From Chthoniobacteraceae bacterium (GTDB lineage: Bacteria; Verrucomicrobiota; Verrucomicrobiia; Chthoniobacterales; Chthoniobacteraceae): DNA of 46,664 bases. The stretch is taken from assembly GCA_947476045.1 (NCBI GenBank), contig CANJNZ010000031.1, positions 1-46,664 of the forward strand. Reading direction: 5' to 3'. The position numbers and the translations under genes are program-made. The notes under the pieces were generated by a model, which saw nothing but the letters and a program-made list of their open reading frames with translations, searched no databases and was not told the origin of the DNA. This document shows, piece by piece, positions 10,021-19,189 of this stretch (its first letter is position 1; every line of letters begins with the position of its first letter).

Positions 10021-10626
10021 TCAGTCCGGCAGGCGTGAAAGTGGTGTTTCCTTGCGCGGTGGTTGTGCGGGCTGCGGTGTGGCTTCGCGTTCGCGGTTGA
10101 TGCGCCAGTCGGTGATATCTTCCTTCTTTTCTTTTTTCTCCGGCTTTGGTTTTTCCGCCCCGAGTATTTTGAATTGCTGGCGCAGGACGAGCATCTCGAT
10201 ATCGGTGATGCCTCGCGGGACCGAGATGACGCCGTCGTTCACGATGCGGTCAATGATCATATCCGCCACTTGATGCTGCCCTGTTTTCGTCCCGATAAAT
10301 ACGACGAGCGAAGTGCCACGGCTTTCGCTGCTCATGGTTTCCAAACGGATGCGCCCGCTTTCATTGAATTGAAAAGCACAGCCCCAAGAACCATCCGTCG
10401 CACGAAAAGGGAAGATGGTCTGGATTTGTTTTTCGCTGAGTGCCGGGATGCGTTCGATGTGTGTGTCGCGTTGCTGATATTGAAGATGCACGGGCATCGA
10501 GAAGGTGCCTCCGTCCTGTTTGTTCGCCTCGGTGTGGAAGCGGATGGTGACTTTCGGTTTTTGAGACATGCCGAGCGCACTTGTGGAGGCGAGTGCGAGC
10601 AGGGCTAGGAAAGTGCGGATATGCAT
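10021..10626 (-). CDS. Exported protein of unknown function
   Basis: I chose the ATG at 10626 because it places a clean signal peptide (MHIRTFLALLALASTSALG) at the N-terminus; a longer frame upstream adds a polar leader of about 19 residues and looks wrong. The mature part of about 180 residues has a central region with VTIRFHTEANKQDGGTFSMP and GTSLVVFIGTKTGQHQVADM. A tail rich in Lys, Glu and Pro (KPKPEKKEKKED) follows, suggesting a flexible end. No family is recognised. It is divergent from the BsuPI-domain gene, with only 67 bp between the starts, so the two probably share a regulatory region. Confidence 0.75.
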   Translation of the reverse strand: MHIRTFLALLALASTSALGMSQKPKVTIRFHTEANKQDGGTFSMPVHLQYQQRDTHIERIPALSEKQIQTIFPFRATDGSWGCAFQFNESGRIRLETMSSESRGTSLVVFIGTKTGQHQVADMIIDRIVNDGVISVPRGITDIEMLVLRQQFKILGAEKPKPEKKEKKEDITDWRINREREATPQPAQPPRKETPLSRLPD

Positions 10627-10693
10627 GGCGCGCAGCTTTGGCCTGAGAATTGGGATTTGCAACCCGGCAGGCGTCGGGCACACATTCTATCCT

Positions 10694-11302
10694 ATGAAGA
10701 TGCTGTTCGTTCTCACATACCTTTCCACTTTTGCTTTCGCAAAAACACAGCCCGCAATGCCGGACGGCACCCGGCCACCAACGCCTGGATTTTGGGAGCG
10801 CACTTGGACAGGAGCAAAGAAAGGGGCTGGCAGTGTGTGGGATTCCACCAAACGCGCAGGCGAGAAAACTTCGGACATTGTGACGTCGCCATTTCATCGT
10901 GGTGGAAAAAAAGTGGCCGACGACAAATCGGGCTGGAGGCAAATCGCAATGAGCATGACGATCGAGCCCAGCATGGTAAAACTTCCCGGCACTCGCTCCG
11001 TGGCGGTGAGTGTGCAGGTCGTGAATAAAGGCAAGCAGGCCATGCAACTCGAATTTTCCAGTTCGCAGCGGATCGAAGTGCTGCTCAAAAGCGAGGATGG
11101 TAAAGTAATCTCGCGCTGGTCGGATGACCAAAAACTGGACAAGGAACAGGGGTTCCTCGTGATCAATCCCGAGGAGAGGCTTGAATATACCGCAAACATC
11201 GCCACACGCGATATGGTGCCGGGAAAAGGCTATATTATCGAGGCGTTCTTCCCGAATTTCGACCAACTGCGCACCAGTCGCTCTTTGTTCCCTTCCAAGT
11301 AG
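10694..11302 (+). CDS. Exported BsuPI-like domain protein
   Basis: A 202-residue protein. The ATG at 10694 gives the signal peptide MKMLFVLTYLSTFAFA; the frame is open further upstream but only with signal-free sequence. After a Pro/Lys-rich linker (about residues 20-75), the C-terminal half (about 85-200) looks like the BsuPI domain named after the Bacillus intracellular proteinase inhibitor. It has SVQVVNKGKQAMQLEFSSSQ, then VLLKSEDGKVISRWSDDQ and a beta-rich end with PGKGYIIEAFFP. Such domains are immunoglobulin-like and are also found as surface or periplasmic modules with no inhibitor role. It precedes the pseudopilin cassette on the same strand by 84 bp. Confidence 0.75.
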   Translation: MKMLFVLTYLSTFAFAKTQPAMPDGTRPPTPGFWERTWTGAKKGAGSVWDSTKRAGEKTSDIVTSPFHRGGKKVADDKSGWRQIAMSMTIEPSMVKLPGTRSVAVSVQVVNKGKQAMQLEFSSSQRIEVLLKSEDGKVISRWSDDQKLDKEQGFLVINPEERLEYTANIATRDMVPGKGYIIEAFFPNFDQLRTSRSLFPSK

Positions 11303-11350
11303 CATGGCGGTGCAAATTTCAAAAATTCCTGTTAGTTTGCAGATTTCCTG

Positions 11351-11378
11351 TTGACCAATCCCGAAAACGCTCTGTAAA
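11351..11378 (+). promoter_or_regulatory. Candidate sigma-70-type promoter of the pseudopilin cassette
   Basis: TTGACC (11351-11356) and TGTAAA (11373-11378) are separated by 16 bp. The predicted transcription start would fall within a few bases of the ATG at 11387, giving a leaderless or nearly leaderless mRNA. No Shine-Dalgarno-like sequence precedes that ATG, which fits. This is a visual match only. Confidence 0.35.
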
Positions 11379-11386
11379 TACACCGT

Positions 11387-11977
11387 ATGCACAAACCCCA
11401 TAGCTCCCTAGAGAAGGACCCCTCACAAAACCCGCTTGCCTCGGCTAAAAGCCGTCAGGGCTTCAGTATCATAGAGGTCACCCTGGCGATTACAATCATC
11501 GCCACGGCTTTCATCGCTCTTTTAGGATTGCTGCCTGCCGGTTTGCAGATTTTCCGCACGACAGTGGATGCGACCAATACGATGCGCATCACTATGCACG
11601 CTACTGCGATGTTGCAGGCGATGGAGTTCTCGAAAATCTCCGACACAGCTACCAACTACACTATTTACTTTTACGATGCGGATGGGGGCTTCCTTGACAG
11701 CGATACCGAGCCGGTCCCCGCATATGAGCAAGGCCGTGTGTATGCAACTCGTCTGGTTATCGATCAGCAGAATGTCACCGTGGCTGCCGACGAATATTAC
11801 GACAAGACGAAGTCGGCTGTAAAAGCACTGGTCGTAGTTGGGAAAAACACGCCGCCCTCGCTGGATTTTCTCAAGGGACTGAAGGCATCAGCAGACGTCG
11901 CAGCGATGCCCGCCAATGCCAGATACAAAGTTCTTCCCATCTTGATCGCCAAAACAGACGGCATCCTTCCGAAATAA
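11387..11977 (+). CDS. Verru_Chthon cassette protein B, type IV pilin-like
   Basis: A 196-residue pseudopilin-like protein. It has a prepilin signal: Gly25 followed by FSIIEVTLAI, with Phe at +1 and Glu at +5 of the mature protein, then a hydrophobic helix (IIATAFIALLGLLPAGLQIF). Prepilin peptidase would cut after Gly25. The helix and short globular part resemble GspI/PilV minor pseudopilins, and the order B-C-A with its neighbours matches the Verru_Chthon cassette of Verrucomicrobiota. The role would be in a type II secretion- or pilus-like filament at the inner membrane and periplasm. The next cassette gene starts 31 bp downstream. Confidence 0.82.
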   Translation: MHKPHSSLEKDPSQNPLASAKSRQGFSIIEVTLAITIIATAFIALLGLLPAGLQIFRTTVDATNTMRITMHATAMLQAMEFSKISDTATNYTIYFYDADGGFLDSDTEPVPAYEQGRVYATRLVIDQQNVTVAADEYYDKTKSAVKALVVVGKNTPPSLDFLKGLKASADVAAMPANARYKVLPILIAKTDGILPK

Positions 11978-12008
11978 TCAGTTCGCATTTCAACAACCTC
12001 TCTCAGCT

Positions 12009-13313
12009 ATGAAGAATTACAGCAATTCCCGAAGCGCATTCACCCTCGTTGAGTTAATCGTGTCCTCAGCGCTGATTGTGGCCATTCTTGGCTTGCTTCT
12101 CTCTTCGGTGGATCAAACTCGTCGCGTTATAAACAGCACGACTGCAAGAGTTGCTCAATTTCAGGCAGCGCGGGCCGGTTTTGATGCGATGACGCGCAAT
12201 CTCAGTCAGGCGACGCTCAATACTTATTGGGATCTCGACGTCGATCCAACCAGCGGCAACCCGTCTGGCTATCGTCGGCAAGCGGACTTGCACTTCGTCT
12301 CGCGGAAAGCAGCCCAGACCAAGGCGGACGATCAGTTTTTCGGCAGTGCCGACGAGGCGAAATACCCCACGCATTCGATCTTTTTTCAGGCCCCGATTGG
12401 TAATACCGAACTGGTGGAGACTGGCTCTACTACAGGGGCACGGCAATATCGTGCGCTCTCCAACCTGCTATCCGTCGTGGGCTACTACATCGTATGGGAT
12501 GAGGATCGCACCCTGCCAAAATTCATCACGCCCGACCTGACGAATCCTGACAAAAATCTTGTTCCCAGACGCTACCGCTACCGCCTGATGGAGGTGCTCC
12601 AGCCCGGGGAGGCGATGATGGTTTACAACAACGTCAACTACACAAATATCAAATTCGACAGCGCTGGAAATGTAATCGGCTCCAGCACCCCTGCGTCTCC
12701 CTTCAAACTACCGACAGATTGGGTGCGGGTTGCCACCGGAAAATTGCCGCCGCCTGCGATTTTGACCACGACTTTTCCAACCATCAAACAGCAGGATTAT
12801 TCGAGGATTCTCGCTGAGAATATTGTGGCCTTGATCATTCTGCCCAAGCTCTCTGAGCGAGACCGCAGCGCGCCGGACGCGCTGAATGATCTCACGGATA
12901 CTTTTGAGTATGATTCCCGGCCTTTACCCGCGTTTGAAAATCAGGCTTTGGTGACACCGAGTTCGCGAAAGAATCTTTCAGCCGTGCTCAGCCCGAAGCA
13001 ACTCAAGCAGCTTCATCAGCTCCCGCCGATTCTCCAGGTGACCATGGTGGCGATCGATGAGCCTTCGGCTGTAAAGCTGCACGATTATTCCAAAGGCGTT
13101 GCCTATGCGCCGCCGACGTGGAGCAAGGATATGTTTAAGACTGTAAAAAAAGTCGCCGATTTCCAAAAGGAACTCGGAGTTCCAACGGGAACCGACCCCG
13201 CTTCACTCATTGGCCGAATTTCCAACGTCGATAAATCTCAGCCAACTCCGGCAATGAACTATCGTGTCTTCACCACGGATGTCATCCTCCGCAACTCGAA
13301 ATGGAGCAAATAA
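12009..13313 (+). CDS. Verru_Chthon cassette protein C, GspJ-like pseudopilin
   Basis: A 434-residue protein with a class III prepilin signal at its start: residues 9-15 are SAFTLVE, so cleavage would follow Ala10 (an unusual substitute for Gly), with Phe +1 and Glu +5, then a hydrophobic helix to about residue 30. A large globular domain follows (AARAGFDAMTRNLSQATLN and onward), longer than a typical GspJ of around 200 residues. By length and position this is cassette protein C. Its stop codon overlaps the start of the next gene in a TAATG arrangement, implying translational coupling. No clear ribosome-binding site precedes its own ATG. Confidence 0.82.
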   Translation: MKNYSNSRSAFTLVELIVSSALIVAILGLLLSSVDQTRRVINSTTARVAQFQAARAGFDAMTRNLSQATLNTYWDLDVDPTSGNPSGYRRQADLHFVSRKAAQTKADDQFFGSADEAKYPTHSIFFQAPIGNTELVETGSTTGARQYRALSNLLSVVGYYIVWDEDRTLPKFITPDLTNPDKNLVPRRYRYRLMEVLQPGEAMMVYNNVNYTNIKFDSAGNVIGSSTPASPFKLPTDWVRVATGKLPPPAILTTTFPTIKQQDYSRILAENIVALIILPKLSERDRSAPDALNDLTDTFEYDSRPLPAFENQALVTPSSRKNLSAVLSPKQLKQLHQLPPILQVTMVAIDEPSAVKLHDYSKGVAYAPPTWSKDMFKTVKKVADFQKELGVPTGTDPASLIGRISNVDKSQPTPAMNYRVFTTDVILRNSKWSK

Positions 13314-16300
13314 TGAAAAACAAACCCCATCTCCGTTCCCATCTTCCAGAATCCCGCCGCGGCGTCGCGTTGATTATTGTTCTGGCCATCTTGCTTTTGA
13401 TGTCCGCATTGCTTGTGGCGTTCATGGGCACGGTTTCCAATGAGCGCGAGGCCTCGCGCTCCATGACGGCAGGCTTTGAGGCCAAGCAAGCTTACGAGAC
13501 AGCCGTGAATCTGGCGATCTCGCAACTACGGGCCGCTACGAGCAGCGATGATGGAACAACGGGATGGGCCAGTCAGCCGGGTGCGGTCCATACATTTGGC
13601 TCCGGCTCCAATAGCAACAAGGTTTATAAGCTTTATTCCTCCGATGTGATGCAGCAGGCCATTACACAATGGAAGCCGGGAACGCCGGCGGAATCTGGCT
13701 TCGATCCAGCCAGTCCGTCCGTAACGCCCTCCGGTTTTGTGGACCTCAATCTGCCTGCCTTCATGCCCGCTCCGGGAAGCACGACCGGGGAGGTGGAGCC
13801 GCACTACCCGATCGCTGACCCCAGGGCTGTCTTGAATGTGGATGGCGGTGTCGAGGCGTTGCCCGCAAAACCGAGGATAGTGGACGGTTTTTACGCATCC
13901 AACATTCCCCATGCGACTTTGAAAGAAAAGCGCGGAGGAGCCAGCGTCGCAGTGCTCCAATTGCCCATGCGTGTTCGCTGGCTCTATCAATTGAAGGACG
14001 GTTCTCTCGTGGCGCCGGATGCAAGTGGCATTCTCAAGGGCGCCAGCAAGGAAAATCCCACCGTCGCACGTCTGGCATTTTGGACGGATGACGAATCTGC
14101 AAAAATCAACGTCAACACCGCAGGCGAAGGCACTTACTGGGATATTCCTCTGGCCAGTTCCCGGAATGAGAGCGGAGAGATTGATTCGACGGGAAAACTA
14201 GTTCTCACGGGCGCTAAAACTAATGCACTTTCAGCCTCGCAGCCTTCAGGAAAAGAATATCAACGCTACCCGGGGCATCCTGCGACCACTACCCTTAGTC
14301 CGGCGCTGCGTTGGCTGTATCCTCCCGCTGCTGCCACGGATTTTACTGACTATGTTTTCAAGGAGGCATTGTATCATCTGTCGCCACGATTGGCCGGCGG
14401 TTATGGATCGAGCATGGCGGCTACCAGCAATGAAGTAGATGGCGATTACCGCCAGTTTGATAGAGACCGCCTGTTTGCCAATCTTGATGAATTTTGGTTC
14501 CGTCCAGATCGTTCGCCCCTTTCGACGAATGGTTTTTACCCGGTTTTCACCACCACAAGCGCAACCAATCAGGTCGATCCTAAATTTTTAGATCCAGCCA
14601 AAACCATTAAACCTGACGCTGTGGAAAAACTCCGCTTTTTCCTCACCGCTGTCAGTCGTGCTCCTGATTTGAATCTCTATGGGATGCCGCGTATCAGCGT
14701 CTGGCCCGTGCATGAAATCGACAATCCGCTGCCGGCAGCCAGCAAGCGAAGTGGCTATGATGACTTGATGGTATTTTGCTCCACGATCGCCACGAAGCCT
14801 TACATTTTTTCGAGGGCGAATCCATGGAGCCCTACATACGACTATGAAATATCCGGCGCACAAACTCGCGTCGGTGCTTCTTTGAATACCAACGCGAATC
14901 GGAATCGCGATCTCATCGAAAAATATCTCAAACGGATCACCGCGCTGCCCGTCCCCGCGACCGGCACCTCTTTTACCGCAACTGCAAAATACGGCACGGT
15001 CGGACCCGGTGGATTTACGGAGATGGATCAAATTCTCATCGAGATGTTCGACTACATCCGCACCACGAACAACGTAGATACGGGTCGTAAAGACAACACT
15101 TCGACTGGCTACCCACTGGCATACACTTTGGGCTATAGTCCAAAAGGCGATTTATCAGGGGATACGAAGCCGAACCCTGGCTCAGGCCAAATTACTCCTA
15201 CCGTTCGCTATGACTCAGGCGGAAAGCCGGCGGTCAAAGGATTCGGACGTTATGATACAGTCTCTGAACTTGGTTTGATTTTCTATGAGGATCGCACCTC
15301 TCTGCCTGATTCAAACGGAACCGCTGAAGGACCGGCTTCCATTAATCCGACGGACTATCTCTCATTTCGCTGCGCCATTTTAACCGAGTTTTTTACTCCT
15401 TCTCCCGGTTACCTTGGTCTTTCGGAAGCGTTTGCCTACACGATACGCGAAACCACACCATTCGTCATTTCTAGCACTGACCCCGCAGTGCCTTTCACGC
15501 AAACATTGTCGCTCGCAGAGGACCGAACGGGAGTCGGAGCGAATATCAATTTTGTCGGAGTGGATGCATGGCGGGGTGATTCAGGGCGTTTCTTCATGCC
15601 AACCCGCGGGCTATGTTTCCCTTTCTTGTATGACAAAGGGATCACTTACGCTGGTGATAAATCGGATCCTGCGAGGAAAGTTTTTGCCAAACCAAACACT
15701 GCCAACGCGGGATCAGAAGACGAATACAGCAAGTATCCGTTTTATTCCAAACGCATCGATTTGCCGACAAAAGCAGGGGTGGATCTCACAGAGTTCAAAT
15801 TGAGCAAAGGAACTCTCACTATAGATATTTACCCGCTCGATGTCGCGCCCGCGCAATTTGGCAACCCGCCAGTTTATTCGAAGGCAAAACTGACCCAGCC
15901 TATTCAGACTCTCACTATTACATTCCCCGAAGTAGTCCTGCCGACACCCAAGCGTGGTAAACCCACGTTTCAGACACGCTACCCGGATCCAATTAAAAAC
16001 GAAAACTCAGGGGGGCTGCGAGGAACAACCACACCTTATACGATTATGTATAACGACTCGGATGTGATTCGCTCCATGGAAGTCAACGGCACTGCAAAGG
16101 GTGACTATCGCCACGTTGCCGGTCTCGCAAATCCGCCGGTGGACTATTATGCTCCATCTGGTGGCTCCACGGATTATTTCGATAAATCCAAACGTTTGGT
16201 TCACAATTTACGCACCGGTTGGGGGGCAGATTACCCTGAAACAAAAAACTATTACGGCAGGCTCACGGTCAATGCGCCGATTCGTTACAAAAACGCTCTT

Positions 16301-17452
16301 GAGAAAATGCCGGATGTTCCGAAGAGCATCAACGGCGTCCGCTCGCCCGACGGAACGACTTTTGGTGATGCCGATCGCGGTTTTGCCAAGCAAACGGATG
16401 GCCCTTTCATCAATAAACCTGACGAAGGAAACACGCGTAATGATCCTGCAGACGATCTCGCTGGCGGAGGCGGCCTTGCCTATTTCCGCGGCGATAATGG
16501 AACTGAAGTGGTGGGTGACAAATACTTTTCACCAAACCGCATCATCCCTTCGCCGGTGATGTTCGGTTCGCTTCCGAGCGGGCTGATTTCAAAACGTCCT
16601 TGGGAAACGTTGCTTTTCTGCCCTCCTGTTGCGGCTAATCACAAGGGGGCTGTTTCACCTGCGGATCATTACCTACTCGATCTATTTTCGATGCCGGTCG
16701 TTGAGCCTTTCGCGATCAGCGAGCCGCTTTCCACGATGGGAAGGATAAACCTGAACAGCCGCCTCGCACCATTCGGCTATTCCAAGGATACGACAGGGCG
16801 CAGCTACATTGAGCGCAACACAGGGCTCTACGCGGTTTTGAAGGGCGTGAAACAGTTTGTTGCGGCCAATGACACACCTGAAAGCGGTCATGCTGAAAAA
16901 CCACTTACAGGCGTAACGAAAGCGACCGAGTTTCGTTTCGATATCGATCCTGCTCTTACCGTTGATAAGGCCATCACTCCTCGTTTCGACACAGGTGGCA
17001 ACGGCTTCTTCAAGTGCGCATCCGAGATTTGCGAAGTGGATCTTCTGATGTCTTCCGGTGTTAGCTTCACCACGCCCACACCTGCTGCCCGCAAGACATT
17101 TTGGGAGGCGAACAGTATGACCGGGGATAACGCCCGTGAGAGGCCGTATGCACTCATCTACCCACGACTGACTACGAAATCGAACGTCTTTACCGTTCAC
17201 GTGTGGTCGCAGTCTGTAAGCAAGAACCCAAATTCCACCAGCGATGAATGGAAGAAATTCGATGAAAATCGGGATCGGATCACTGGTGAGTATCGCGGCT
17301 CTACAACCATTGAGCGCTTCCTCGACACGAACGATCCGGCTCTCGTGCCTACGAGCGGTGCGGTTTACGATGCTGTGAACGCCAACGCGAAGGGCCTCGA
17401 CCCTTATTACCGCTTCCGTATTCTGAGTTCAAAGCGCTTTACGCTTCAGTAG
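13313..17452 (+). CDS. Verru_Chthon cassette protein A, giant GspK-like protein
   Basis: I take the ATG at 13313, which overlaps the previous stop by one base and has GGAG at 13303-13306 at a suitable distance; an ATG at 13301 in the same frame is the alternative. The product is 1379 residues. The N-terminus RRGVALIIVLAILLLMSALL is a prepilin-like helix without Glu at +5, as in GspK/PilX minor pseudopilins. The remainder is a very large, mostly beta-rich and polar globular region with a ResA-like or enzymatic signature nowhere obvious. GspK proteins are usually a few hundred residues, so this is several times larger. Near the C-terminus, INLNSRLAPFGY and FKCASEICEVDLLM are notable. It probably sits at the filament tip with B and C. 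Confidence 0.82.
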   Translation: MKNKPHLRSHLPESRRGVALIIVLAILLLMSALLVAFMGTVSNEREASRSMTAGFEAKQAYETAVNLAISQLRAATSSDDGTTGWASQPGAVHTFGSGSNSNKVYKLYSSDVMQQAITQWKPGTPAESGFDPASPSVTPSGFVDLNLPAFMPAPGSTTGEVEPHYPIADPRAVLNVDGGVEALPAKPRIVDGFYASNIPHATLKEKRGGASVAVLQLPMRVRWLYQLKDGSLVAPDASGILKGASKENPTVARLAFWTDDESAKINVNTAGEGTYWDIPLASSRNESGEIDSTGKLVLTGAKTNALSASQPSGKEYQRYPGHPATTTLSPALRWLYPPAAATDFTDYVFKEALYHLSPRLAGGYGSSMAATSNEVDGDYRQFDRDRLFANLDEFWFRPDRSPLSTNGFYPVFTTTSATNQVDPKFLDPAKTIKPDAVEKLRFFLTAVSRAPDLNLYGMPRISVWPVHEIDNPLPAASKRSGYDDLMVFCSTIATKPYIFSRANPWSPTYDYEISGAQTRVGASLNTNANRNRDLIEKYLKRITALPVPATGTSFTATAKYGTVGPGGFTEMDQILIEMFDYIRTTNNVDTGRKDNTSTGYPLAYTLGYSPKGDLSGDTKPNPGSGQITPTVRYDSGGKPAVKGFGRYDTVSELGLIFYEDRTSLPDSNGTAEGPASINPTDYLSFRCAILTEFFTPSPGYLGLSEAFAYTIRETTPFVISSTDPAVPFTQTLSLAEDRTGVGANINFVGVDAWRGDSGRFFMPTRGLCFPFLYDKGITYAGDKSDPARKVFAKPNTANAGSEDEYSKYPFYSKRIDLPTKAGVDLTEFKLSKGTLTIDIYPLDVAPAQFGNPPVYSKAKLTQPIQTLTITFPEVVLPTPKRGKPTFQTRYPDPIKNENSGGLRGTTTPYTIMYNDSDVIRSMEVNGTAKGDYRHVAGLANPPVDYYAPSGGSTDYFDKSKRLVHNLRTGWGADYPETKNYYGRLTVNAPIRYKNALEKMPDVPKSINGVRSPDGTTFGDADRGFAKQTDGPFINKPDEGNTRNDPADDLAGGGGLAYFRGDNGTEVVGDKYFSPNRIIPSPVMFGSLPSGLISKRPWETLLFCPPVAANHKGAVSPADHYLLDLFSMPVVEPFAISEPLSTMGRINLNSRLAPFGYSKDTTGRSYIERNTGLYAVLKGVKQFVAANDTPESGHAEKPLTGVTKATEFRFDIDPALTVDKAITPRFDTGGNGFFKCASEICEVDLLMSSGVSFTTPTPAARKTFWEANSMTGDNARERPYALIYPRLTTKSNVFTVHVWSQSVSKNPNSTSDEWKKFDENRDRITGEYRGSTTIERFLDTNDPALVPTSGAVYDAVNANAKGLDPYYRFRILSSKRFTLQ

Positions 17453-17477
17453 GCGCACAGGACAGCCTTCTCAAAAG

Positions 17478-17515
17478 CCCGCTCCATCGGTTTCTGATGG
17501 GAGCAGGTTTTTGCA
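17478..17515 (+). terminator. Probable rho-independent terminator of the cassette
   Basis: CCCGCTCCATC is followed by a short loop and GATGGGAGCAGG, pairing with one bulge, then a run of Ts (GGTTTTTG). It lies about 30 bp after the stop of cassette protein A and before the citramalate synthase gene. Confidence 0.6.
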
Positions 17516-17575
17516 TTTCTCATCCTCAGCACCTTGCCAAGTTGCCGCAGTAAGCCTACGTTCCGCGCCTTTTCC

Positions 17576-19135
17576 ATGAGCACCAAACGAGTTACAATCT
17601 ACGACACCACCCTGCGCGACGGCACGCAAGGGACGGGCATTTCGTTTTCGGTTCTCGATAAAATCCGCGTGGCGGAAAAGCTGGACGACTTTGGCGTGGA
17701 CTACATCGAGGGCGGCTGGCCGGGCTCCAATCCGAAGGACGCGGCGTTTTTTGAAGAGGCTGCGAAGCGCAAATGGAATCACGCGAAGCTGACGGCGTTT
17801 GGCATGACGCGCCGTGGAAAGCTGCGTGTAGAGGACGATGCGCAGGTGCAGATGCTCCTCGATGCGAAGACGCCTGCGGTGTGCATTGTGGGAAAGACGT
17901 GGCCGCTGCATGTGACGGAGGTTTTCCAAGTCTCGCTCGAAGAAAATCTGGCGATGATCCGCGATACGGTGGCGCATTTGAAAAAGAACGGGCGTGAGGT
18001 GCTCTACGATGCGGAGCATTTCTTCGACGCCTACAAGGAAGCGCCGGAATACGCGCTCGCTACGATCAAGGCCGCGAGCGATGCAGGCGCGGATCTCGTC
18101 GTCCTTTGCGAGACGAATGGTGGAAATCTTCCGGGCTTCATCGCGGACGTGACGCGCAAGGCCATCGCGCATCTTGGCAAGTCTGTGGGCATTCATACGC
18201 ACAACGACTGCGGGCTTGGCGTCGCCAACGCGCTCGCAGCTGTAGAGGCCGGCGCGGTGCAGGTGCAGGGGACGATCAATGGCTACGGCGAGCGCGTGGG
18301 GAACTGCAACCTCATCACCGCCATCGCGAATCTCCAACTCAAGCTCGGTATCAACGTGGTGCCAGACCTCACGCGCCTGCGCGAACTGGCGACGTTTGTC
18401 GCGGAACTTGCCAACGTCGCGCCTGACATCCGCGCGGCATTCGTAGGCGATGCTGCTTTCACGCACAAAGGCGGGCTCCATGTCCATGCCGTGCAAAAAC
18501 TCGCACGCACCTACGAGCATGTGGATCCCGCGCTCGTCGGTAATTCACGTATCATCAGCGTGAGCGACATGAGCGGACAGTCGAACATCCTCGCGAAGGC
18601 GGAGGGGCTTGGGTTTGAGTTGAAAAAGGGCGCGCCCGAAGTGCAGGCGGTGCTCACTACGATGAAGCAGCTTGAGAGCGAAGGCTACGAGTTCGAGGCT
18701 GCGGAGGCTTCGTTTGAACTGCTGATGCGCAAGGCGACTGGAAAATATAAACCGCTTTTTGAACTGCTCGAATACCACTGCACATATCGTCGTGCCGGCG
18801 ATGCGCGATGGGACAAATGCGAGGCGACTGTAAAACTCAAAGTCGGCGGGGAGCAGAGCTACACCGTCGCAGAGGGCGATGGTCCCGTGAACGCGCTCGA
18901 CGCCGCGCTTCGTAAGGCGCTCGCACCTTTTCATCCCGGCATCCACGACATCCGGCTCGAAGACTATAAAGTGCGCATCATCAACAGCCAGCAAGGCACA
19001 GCTGCGCGCACGCGCGTGCTCATCACGAGCACCGATGGTAAGAAATCGTGGGGCACGGTAGGCGTCAGCGATAACATCATCCAGGCAAGCTGGCTCGCGC
19101 TTGTGGACAGTTTTGAATACCGCCTCGGCGTGTAA
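17576..19135 (+). CDS. cimA: (R)-citramalate synthase
   Basis: A 519-residue enzyme that condenses pyruvate with acetyl-CoA to citramalate, the first step of the threonine-independent route to isoleucine. The start at 17576 (MSTKRVTIYDTTLRDG) matches the family N-terminus; the open frame further upstream runs into the terminator region. The HMGL-like TIM barrel carries DTTLRDG (residues 10-16), IEGGWPGSNPKD, the metal-binding HTHND near 207 and NGYGERVGNCNL. A C-terminal LeuA-type regulatory domain (about 390-519) would allow feedback control by isoleucine. The GGWPGSNPKD segment is typical of the CimA/LeuA2 subgroup rather than of 2-isopropylmalate synthase. No other branched-chain genes are adjacent. 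Homocitrate or isopropylmalate synthase activity is a less likely alternative. Confidence 0.92.
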   Translation: MSTKRVTIYDTTLRDGTQGTGISFSVLDKIRVAEKLDDFGVDYIEGGWPGSNPKDAAFFEEAAKRKWNHAKLTAFGMTRRGKLRVEDDAQVQMLLDAKTPAVCIVGKTWPLHVTEVFQVSLEENLAMIRDTVAHLKKNGREVLYDAEHFFDAYKEAPEYALATIKAASDAGADLVVLCETNGGNLPGFIADVTRKAIAHLGKSVGIHTHNDCGLGVANALAAVEAGAVQVQGTINGYGERVGNCNLITAIANLQLKLGINVVPDLTRLRELATFVAELANVAPDIRAAFVGDAAFTHKGGLHVHAVQKLARTYEHVDPALVGNSRIISVSDMSGQSNILAKAEGLGFELKKGAPEVQAVLTTMKQLESEGYEFEAAEASFELLMRKATGKYKPLFELLEYHCTYRRAGDARWDKCEATVKLKVGGEQSYTVAEGDGPVNALDAALRKALAPFHPGIHDIRLEDYKVRIINSQQGTAARTRVLITSTDGKKSWGTVGVSDNIIQASWLALVDSFEYRLGV

Positions 19136-19189
19136 ATTCACCAGCCTTGCACGCTGCGCCATGGATGCTCTACTCGCCTGCACTTTCCA

